Source of the DNA: an uncultured Bacteroidia bacterium
GTDB lineage: Bacteria > Bacteroidota > Bacteroidia > Bacteroidales > Prolixibacteraceae
Reading direction: 5' to 3'
DNA: 32,822 nt
Assembly: GCA_903854235.1 (NCBI GenBank)
Contig: CAINVV010000285.1
Coordinates: forward strand, 1-32,822
This document shows, one piece after another, positions 25,941 through 32,822 of this stretch (its first letter is position 1; each line of letters begins with the position of its first letter). A program made the position numbers and the translations under genes. The notes beneath the pieces were generated by a model, which saw nothing but the letters and a program-made list of their open reading frames with translations, was not told where the DNA came from and searched no databases.

Positions 25941-27269
25941 ATGGCAAAAAAACCAATGCTGTCGTTCTGGCAAATCTGGAACATGAGTTTCGGATTCATG
26001 GGCGTTCAAATCGGCTATTCCCTGCAAAACGGGAATACCACCAGGATTCTGTCCGCACTTGGATCGGACGTGGAACACATCAACTATTTCTGGCTGGCGG
26101 CACCGCTTGCAGGTCTGATTGTTCAGCCGATTATCGGCCTTTCCAGCGACAAGACCTGGACGCGGTTTGGAAGAAGGATTCCGTTTATCATGGGAGGAGC
26201 ACTGGTCAGTGCCCTGGCCATGTTTTTTATGCCCAATTCGGAATTCTTCGCGCAGGTACTGCCTGTCCTGCTCTTTGGTGCCTTCATGCTGTTGCTTATG
26301 GATTGCTCCTTCAATGTGACCATGCAACCTTTCCGTTCCCTGGTAGGGGATATGGTTTCGGAGGAACAACGAAACATCGGGTTTTCGACCCAGGCATTTC
26401 TGATCAATGCCGGAGCGGTAGTTGGATCGATTTTGCCATTCCTGCTCACCTGGCTCGGCGTTTCAAATGTGCCCCACGAAGGTGAAAAAGTGGCCTCTTC
26501 AGTCATTTGGTCTTTTTACATCGGAGGAGGAGCCCTGCTACTCAGTGTTCTTTGGACCAGCTTTACCACCAAGGAGTACAACCCGGAACAGTATGCAAAA
26601 TTCAACAACCTGAAAAAGGAGGAGAAGAAAACCACCTCTTTCCTTACGCTTTTGAAGGATACGCCCAAGACCATGCTTCAATTGGCCTTTGTACAGTTTT
26701 TCTCCTGGTTTTCGCTCTTCCTGATGTGGGTATACACCACACCTGCCATTGCCGAAAACGTTTGGAACACCAAATCAGGGGATGCCACCTCGGGCCCTTA
26801 CAACGAAGCGGCCAACTGGGTAGGTATCATTTTTGCTGCCTACAGTGTCTTTGGAGCCCTTTTTTCCCTCGTGATGGCCCGTCTTGCAACCCGTTTCGGA
26901 CGTAAATCAATTTACTTTTCCGCCCTGGTCGCAGGAGGATTGGGTTTGATTTCCATCATTTTTGTCAAAGACCAATATGGATTGATCGCATCCATGGTTG
27001 GCGTGGGAATTGCCTGGGCCGCCATTCTGGCCATGCCCTATGCCATGCTATCCGCTTCACTTCCCGCCGAAAAAATGGGAGTCTACATGGGAATTTTCAA
27101 TGCCACCATTACCATTCCCCAGATCACCGCAGGATTGCTTGGTGCTGCCATCTTTACCCTGTTGGGAGGCCATGCGGTTTACATGCTCGGACTCTCCGGT
27201 GCAAGTATGATCCTCGCAGGGATCTCCGTGATCTTTATCAAGGAACACAAATATTCCAAAGAAATCTAA
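25941..27269 (+). CDS. MFS transporter, SLC45/maltose-type
   Basis: About 12 TM segments; MSFGFMGVQIGYSLQNGNTTRILSALG, GLSSDKTWTRFGRRIPFIMGGAL, RFGRKSIYFSALVAGG; clustered with maltose-degradation genes. Confidence 0.88.
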   Translation: MAKKPMLSFWQIWNMSFGFMGVQIGYSLQNGNTTRILSALGSDVEHINYFWLAAPLAGLIVQPIIGLSSDKTWTRFGRRIPFIMGGALVSALAMFFMPNSEFFAQVLPVLLFGAFMLLLMDCSFNVTMQPFRSLVGDMVSEEQRNIGFSTQAFLINAGAVVGSILPFLLTWLGVSNVPHEGEKVASSVIWSFYIGGGALLLSVLWTSFTTKEYNPEQYAKFNNLKKEEKKTTSFLTLLKDTPKTMLQLAFVQFFSWFSLFLMWVYTTPAIAENVWNTKSGDATSGPYNEAANWVGIIFAAYSVFGALFSLVMARLATRFGRKSIYFSALVAGGLGLISIIFVKDQYGLIASMVGVGIAWAAILAMPYAMLSASLPAEKMGVYMGIFNATITIPQITAGLLGAAIFTLLGGHAVYMLGLSGASMILAGISVIFIKEHKYSKEI

Positions 27270-27270
27270 C

Positions 27271-27924
27271 GTGAGAATCAAAGCCTGCCTTTTTGATCTG
27301 GACGGGGTCGTCGTAGATACCGCCAAATATCACTACATCGCCTGGAAGGAGATGGCTGCCGAGCTGGGCTTCGATTTCACGGAAAAACAAAATGAACTTT
27401 TAAAAGGAGTGAGTCGGATGCGATCCCTTGACATCCTGCTTGGCATCGGAAAAATCAATTTAGCCGATACAGAAAAACTCCTTCTGGCAGAAAATAAAAA
27501 CAACCGGTATCTCGAATACGTCAGTCAAATGACGGAGGAGGAGATCTTACCAGGCGTTTCAGAATTCCTGGATGAGCTTCGCGAACAAGGAATACAAATC
27601 GCCCTCGGCTCTGCCAGCAAAAATGCCCCACTGATTCTGGACCGCATTCACCTGATGGAAAAATTCGACATTATCGTGGATGGCAATGCCGTATCAAAAG
27701 CCAAACCTGATCCTGAAGTCTTTTTGCGCTGTGCAGAACTTCTAGGGGTCGAACCAACTTCCTGTCTGGTTTTCGAAGATGCCCAGGCTGGCATCGAAGC
27801 AGCAAGAAATGGTGGAATGCAGGTGATTGGGGTCGGGTCTCCCGAAAACCTATCCCTTGCCGATCACTATGTTCCAGGCTTTGAAAAACTGGATTACGAA
27901 CTTCTGTCAAAATGGTACATGTAA
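27271..27924 (+). CDS. pgmB: Beta-phosphoglucomutase (HAD superfamily)
   Basis: FDLDGVVVDTAKYHYIAWKEMAAELG, LLKGVSRMRSLDILL, LGSASKNAP, KPDPEVFL, VFEDAQAGIEAARNGGM. GTG start; next to GH65. Confidence 0.92.
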   Translation: MRIKACLFDLDGVVVDTAKYHYIAWKEMAAELGFDFTEKQNELLKGVSRMRSLDILLGIGKINLADTEKLLLAENKNNRYLEYVSQMTEEEILPGVSEFLDELREQGIQIALGSASKNAPLILDRIHLMEKFDIIVDGNAVSKAKPDPEVFLRCAELLGVEPTSCLVFEDAQAGIEAARNGGMQVIGVGSPENLSLADHYVPGFEKLDYELLSKWYM

Positions 27925-28009
27925 GAGATATGAGTTATAAGTTATGAGTTTGGATTGAAGCGAAGGCCAAAAGCTAAAAGCTTAACAAGATTCATTAATA
28001 GGAAAGCAA

Positions 28010-30325
28010 ATGAAGGATTACATCACACACGAAGGATGGAGGGTCATCGAAGATGGATTTCATCCCGATCACAATAAAATAACGGAGAGCCTGATGAGCC
28101 TGGGCAACGGGCGCATGGGCCACAGAGCCAATTTCGAAGAAAAATATTCGGGACTGAGCCTGCCGGGAAACTACGTTGCCGGAGTCTATTATCCCGACAA
28201 GACCCGAGTTGGCTGGTGGAAAAACGGCTATCCCGAATATTTCGCCAAAGTACTCAATGCCGCCAACTGGATCGGCATCAACTTCAGAATAGGATCCATC
28301 TTTCTCGATCTAAATCAATGCAAAGTCCTCAATTTCAGACGGGAACTGGATATGATGCACGGTTTGCTGAACCGGGTCTTCACGGCAGAACTATCGGATG
28401 GCAAACAGGTAAAAGTGACGGCTCAAAGATTTGTAAGCATCGCACATTCCGAAATCGGCGCACTCCGCTATACCCTGGAGGCACTTAATTTCAGTGAAAA
28501 AATAACAATTACCCCTTATCTGGATTTCGATGTGGTCAACGAAGATTCCAATTATGACGAGAAATTCTGGGATGAGGTGAACAAGTCTGTGGCCCATGGA
28601 GAAGGATACATTACGGCAGAAGTCAGAAAAACACTCTTCCACGTTTGTGCAGGGATGAAGTTCAAACTCCTTAAAAATAACGAACCTATTCGTTTTCATG
28701 CCGACCTCGAAGAACGCCAGAAATTTGTCTCCAACATCGTCACGGTGAACCTCAAACAGGGGGAGAGCCTGACGATTGAAAAATTCGGGGTCAACCTCTC
28801 CTCGGAGTATTGCGCCAAGAACCTGCTCAATGAAACCGCCTCCCAGCACCTCAATGCTGCTTTTGAACAAGGATACGACTATTTGCTCCAGACGCATTCG
28901 GACCGTTGGGAAACCAAGTGGGAAACCAGCGACATCCTGATACGGGGCGATGTAGCCGCCCAACAGGGAATCCGCTTCAACATCTTCCAGCTTCAGCAAA
29001 CCTATACAGGCGAAGACGAACGGCTCAACATTGGTCCGAAGGGATTCACAGGAGAAAAATACGGTGGCTCAACCTATTGGGATACGGAAGCCTACTGCAT
29101 CCCGTTCTTCCTGGCTACCGCCCCACCGGTAGTGGCCGGCCACCTGCTCTCCTACCGGCACAAACACCTGCAAAAAGCGATTGAGAACGGGCAGAAGCTG
29201 GGTTTCAAGAAGGGTGCTGCGCTCTATCCGATGGTCACGATGAACGGCGAAGAGTGCCACAACGAATGGGAAATCACCTTCGAAGAGGTTCACAGGAACG
29301 GGGCCATCGCCTTTGCCATCTACGATTACATCCGGTACACAGGGGATGTTGACTACCTCCTGCCAAAAGGGTTCGAAGTGCTGCTGGGCATCTCCCGATT
29401 CTGGTCTCAGCGGGTCAACTGGTCGGCCGACAAGCAAAAATATGTCCTGCTGGGCGTGACGGGTCCGAACGAATACGAAAACAACGTAAACAACAACTTT
29501 CACACCAACAGGATGGCCCAATGGACGCTGAGGTATACCCTGGAGGTGATTGAAAAACTCAAGACCTTGCATCCGAAGGCTTTTACACAGCTGAAGACCA
29601 AATGGAATTTTGAGGAAGAGATGGAAACAGCCCGATGGAAGGAGATCATCGAAAAGATGTACTTCGCCTTCGACCCTTCGCGCGAGGTCTTCCTGCAACA
29701 GGATGGTTTTCTCGACAAAGAGTTGATTCCAGCTGCTGAATTGCCGATAAATGAGCGACCGCTCAATCAAAACTGGTCGTGGGACAGGATTCTCCGCTCC
29801 CCTTACATCAAGCAGGCAGATACTTTGCAAAGTTTCTACCTGTTCGAGAATGAATTTGACACGGAATCCATCAGGCGCCATTTCGATTTTTATGAACAAT
29901 TCACGGTGCACGAATCCTCCCTTTCACCCTGCATCCACACCATCCTTGCCGCAAAAATCGGGTATCCCGAGAAGGCTTACGAACTCTATCTCCGTACCTC
30001 CCGTCTCGATCTCGACGATTACAACAACGATACCGAAGATGGCTGTCACATCACCTCCATGGGTGGAACGTGGATGTCTTTCGTATACGGATTTGGTGGA
30101 ATGCGTGTCATCCAAGACAAGCTGCATTTTGCCCCCATCCTTCCCGAAAAATGGGAGGGTTATGCATTCCGGATCAACTTCAGGAATGCCACCATCAAAA
30201 TTGCGGTGGACCTGAAAATGATATGCTTTGAAAACCACTCCGCACACGAAATAAAAATTAAGGTGTACGGGAAAGAGCTGGTTTTACCCGCCAATGGTCA
30301 AAATACAATCGAATTAAACAAATGA
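28010..30325 (+). CDS. GH65 glycoside phosphorylase, probable maltose phosphorylase
   Basis: GH65 motifs SLGNGRMGHRANFEE, YWDTEAYCIPFFL, GVTGPNEYENNVNNNFHTNRMAQWTLRY (catalytic Glu region), DGCHITSMGGTWMSFVYGFGGMR. Confidence 0.92.
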   Translation: MKDYITHEGWRVIEDGFHPDHNKITESLMSLGNGRMGHRANFEEKYSGLSLPGNYVAGVYYPDKTRVGWWKNGYPEYFAKVLNAANWIGINFRIGSIFLDLNQCKVLNFRRELDMMHGLLNRVFTAELSDGKQVKVTAQRFVSIAHSEIGALRYTLEALNFSEKITITPYLDFDVVNEDSNYDEKFWDEVNKSVAHGEGYITAEVRKTLFHVCAGMKFKLLKNNEPIRFHADLEERQKFVSNIVTVNLKQGESLTIEKFGVNLSSEYCAKNLLNETASQHLNAAFEQGYDYLLQTHSDRWETKWETSDILIRGDVAAQQGIRFNIFQLQQTYTGEDERLNIGPKGFTGEKYGGSTYWDTEAYCIPFFLATAPPVVAGHLLSYRHKHLQKAIENGQKLGFKKGAALYPMVTMNGEECHNEWEITFEEVHRNGAIAFAIYDYIRYTGDVDYLLPKGFEVLLGISRFWSQRVNWSADKQKYVLLGVTGPNEYENNVNNNFHTNRMAQWTLRYTLEVIEKLKTLHPKAFTQLKTKWNFEEEMETARWKEIIEKMYFAFDPSREVFLQQDGFLDKELIPAAELPINERPLNQNWSWDRILRSPYIKQADTLQSFYLFENEFDTESIRRHFDFYEQFTVHESSLSPCIHTILAAKIGYPEKAYELYLRTSRLDLDDYNNDTEDGCHITSMGGTWMSFVYGFGGMRVIQDKLHFAPILPEKWEGYAFRINFRNATIKIAVDLKMICFENHSAHEIKIKVYGKELVLPANGQNTIELNK

Positions 30326-32199
30326 TGATGATGAAAAAAAACATTGCCCTTGTTGCAAGAACTGCCTTCTTGTTTCTGTTCTGCACGATGGCCTTTGCCA
30401 TCCAGGCCGCTCCGAAACCAACACTCGAGCGCATTGAACCCGCTTTCTGGTGGGTAGGTTTCAAAAACCACGACCTGCAGTTGCTGGTCCACGGAAATCA
30501 GATTTCTACGACCAAACCGGTATTGAATTATCCCGGTGTATCGCTGGAATCCGTCATCGCCGTCGAAAATCCCAACTATCTTTTCCTCAACCTGAAAATT
30601 GCAGGTACCACCCTACCGGGAAAGTTTGAGATCCAGTTTATGCTCAACGGGAAAGCGATCCAGTCTTATTCCTACGAACTCAAAGCACGTGAATCGGGAT
30701 CCTCTGACAGGATCGGTTTCAACAGTTCTGACGTTCTTTACCTGATTATGCCCGACCGGTTTGCCAACGGCGATCCGTCGAACGACAACATTCCGGCCAT
30801 GGCCGACAAGCTGAACAGGACCGACCAGTACGGAAGGCATGGCGGCGACATCAAGGGGATGATCGACCATCTGGATTATGTGGCCGACCAGGGCTACAGC
30901 GCCCTCTGGCTGAATCCGGTATTGGAAAACGACATGCCGCAGGCTTCTTACCACGGTTATGCCACCACCGACTTCTACCGGGTCGACCGCCGATACGGCT
31001 CCAATGAAGATTACAAGAAACTCGGCATCGAGGCGAAGAAGAAAGGGATCAAAATGATCATGGACATGATCTTCAACCATTGCGGCACCGGCCACTGGTG
31101 GATGAATGATCTCCCCTGCAAGGATTGGCTCAACTCGGATGCCAACACCATCACCAACCACCGCAAGTCGGTCAGGCAGGATCCCTATGGCGCACAATGC
31201 GACAAGGATGAGTTTCACGACGGATGGTTCGTTCCTTCCATGCCCGATCTGAATCAGCGAAATCCGATGATGGCCCGCTACCTGATCCAAAACTCCATCT
31301 GGTGGATCGAATATGTAGGTTTGGCCGGCATCCGAATGGATACCTATCCCTACCCAGATCCCGAAATGATGGCAGACTGGACCCGCGAAGTGATGAACGA
31401 ATATCCACATTTCAACATCGTCGGCGAAGAGTGGAATACCAACCAGGTACAGGTAGCCTACTGGCAAAGAGGAAAAGTCAATCCGGACGGATACCGCTCC
31501 TACCTGCGCAGTCTGATGGACTTTCCGCTACAGGACGGCATCGTCAGGGCCTTCTCGGAGAAAGAGGGATGGAGTGAAGGAATCAACAGATTGTACGACG
31601 TACTTGCGCTGGATTTCATCTACCCGAATCCGAAAGACCTGGTCGTCTTTGCCGACAACCACGACACGGAACGATTCTTCACCGCCATCCACGAGGACTT
31701 CAGCAAATACAAGATGGCGATGGCTTACCTGATGACCATTCGAGGCATCCCACAAATTTTCTACGGCAGTGACATCCTGATGACAGGCCGCAAGAATGAC
31801 GGCGATGGCAACCTGAGGAAAGACTTCCCGGGCGGTTGGGCCGGCGACAAAGTCAATGCCTTTACCGGAGAAGGGCTGACTCCCCAGCAGAAGGAATCCC
31901 AGCAATATCTGAAAAAACTGATCACCTGGCGCAAGAACAAAGAGGTGATCCACAACGGAGGCATGTTGCATTACCTGCCCAAAGATGGGGTTTATGCCTT
32001 CTTCCGCTTCAATGAAAAAGAGAATATCCTGGTGGTTTTCAACAACACTTCCGTGGAAAAGTCCTTTAAAAACGTCCACTACCGGGAAGGGCTCAAGGGG
32101 GCAACCAAGGGCTTCGACGTCATTTCAGGAAAGAATATTGACGATTTGTCTGCCCTGAAGCTTCCGGCTTTTTCAGCAATGATTGTGGAACTTAAATAA
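30322..32199 (+). CDS. GH13 neopullulanase/cyclomaltodextrinase-like alpha-amylase (SusA-like), predicted exported
   Basis: Signal peptide AFLFLFCTMAFAIQAAP; N-terminal cyclomaltodextrinase-like domain; GH13 motifs MIMDMIFNHCG, AGIRMDTYPYPD, IVGEEWNTN, VVFADNHDTERF. ATG overlaps the GH65 stop; start 30322, 30325, 30328 or 30331. Confidence 0.93.
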   Translation: MMMMKKNIALVARTAFLFLFCTMAFAIQAAPKPTLERIEPAFWWVGFKNHDLQLLVHGNQISTTKPVLNYPGVSLESVIAVENPNYLFLNLKIAGTTLPGKFEIQFMLNGKAIQSYSYELKARESGSSDRIGFNSSDVLYLIMPDRFANGDPSNDNIPAMADKLNRTDQYGRHGGDIKGMIDHLDYVADQGYSALWLNPVLENDMPQASYHGYATTDFYRVDRRYGSNEDYKKLGIEAKKKGIKMIMDMIFNHCGTGHWWMNDLPCKDWLNSDANTITNHRKSVRQDPYGAQCDKDEFHDGWFVPSMPDLNQRNPMMARYLIQNSIWWIEYVGLAGIRMDTYPYPDPEMMADWTREVMNEYPHFNIVGEEWNTNQVQVAYWQRGKVNPDGYRSYLRSLMDFPLQDGIVRAFSEKEGWSEGINRLYDVLALDFIYPNPKDLVVFADNHDTERFFTAIHEDFSKYKMAMAYLMTIRGIPQIFYGSDILMTGRKNDGDGNLRKDFPGGWAGDKVNAFTGEGLTPQQKESQQYLKKLITWRKNKEVIHNGGMLHYLPKDGVYAFFRFNEKENILVVFNNTSVEKSFKNVHYREGLKGATKGFDVISGKNIDDLSALKLPAFSAMIVELK

Positions 32200-32233
32200 A
32201 ACGACCTCCCGCACACGCGGGCAAGTTAACGGG

Positions 32234-32262
32234 AAATGGGGGAAGCAATTCTCCCATTTTTC
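32234..32262 (+). terminator. Rho-independent-type terminator after the SusA-like gene
   Basis: AAATGGGGGAA (32234-32244), loop gcaa, TTCTCCCATTT (32249-32259; one G-U pair) followed by TTTC. Confidence 0.7.
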
Positions 32263-32822
32263 ATTTCCTACGGGGAAAGCCGATCTCCTGAAATTCTCCG
32301 GCAACCATCCTTTTTCACTTATCACTTTTTACTTCTTACCCTCTACTCTTCCACGTTGTTCACGGTATCCTCTACGCTTTATTTTTGTGCCTTTCCGTCC
32401 GATCCCATCCGATTCTCTTTTTTCAATATTTGTGTGTAGACGGTATTTCCTTTCCATTTGCAACCCCTGCTACAATACCTTAACCGCTACGCAGTTGGAT
32501 TTGAAAAAATTGGCAACTCATATTCGACCCATTTCAGGGTTGCAGATTTGTGGCTTACCTTTGACCACGGGTTACACCCGCGGTTATTGACATTCAAGCC
32601 TTTCAGGCTTGCACCAACAATTCCGAATTTTTTATGCACAATCTTTCGGGCAGCCACGAGGAGCTGCCCCTATAGACCTTCTTGCCCAGATTTTTTCAAT
32701 CGGGAATATCAGACGTTGCATGCAACGTCTCTACTGTCTCCTCGCTCAACTCTTCACTCTTAGTTCTTCACTCTTCACTAATACCCCTTGTCCCCTAGTC
32801 CTATAGTCTTACAGTCCTAAAG
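32263..32822 (+). repeat. Mosaic intergenic repeat island
   Basis: Contains atttttgtgcctttccgtccgatcccatccgattctcttttttcaatatttgtg (copy at 8-60), ttattgacattcaagcctttcaggctt, gggcagc..gctgccc hairpin, perfect palindrome agacgttgcatgcaacgtct, and gtcttacagtcctaaag (copy at about 288-304). Confidence 0.72.

Noticed and set aside
27925-28009. Short repetition atgagttataagttatgagtt between pgmB and GH65
   Set aside because: Too short and imperfect; could be chance or a remnant of a repeat, with no second copy seen in the window.
32183-32590. ORF with peptide FVPFRPIPSDSLFSIFV similar to ORF 13467-13727
   Set aside because: Translation of the repeated GTGCCTTTCCGTCCGATC segment; starts inside the SusA-like gene and spans a terminator, so probably not coding.

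Overview
This window looks like a Bacteroidota chromosome. The gene families, SusC/SusD pair, T9SS C-terminal domain and TAnnTTTG-type -7 elements all point that way.

The left half is mostly housekeeping: dnaG, an NAD-dependent epimerase, a serpin-type lipoprotein, a pyridoxamine-oxidase-like flavoprotein, a small orphan lipoprotein, ileS, a TraR/DksA-type protein, two tandem lspA paralogues and an aldehyde dehydrogenase.

The right half is an alpha-glucan (starch/maltodextrin) utilization locus. The leftward arm is susC, susD, susE-like, a SusE/F-like protein with three 98-aa Fn3-like repeats, and a GH13 amylase with a T9SS sorting domain. The rightward arm is a LacI-family regulator, then MFS transporter, beta-phosphoglucomutase, GH65 phosphorylase and a SusA-like GH13.

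I saw no tRNA, rRNA, CRISPR array, transposase, phage or recognizable defence system. The structure not explained by genes is mostly intergenic: (i) four mosaic repeat islands sharing ordered modules and small palindromes, one stem showing a compensatory base change between copies; (ii) three long inverted-repeat structures built from 8-10 bp units (GTGACTAAA, GCTAATTT) in three consecutive intergenic gaps at 5.0-6.4 kb, one spanning both stop codons of a convergent gene pair. The lspA duplication, a candidate LacI operator and a terminator-plus-promoter before the amylase gene also merit follow-up. No wholly new protein system is demonstrable from sequence alone.
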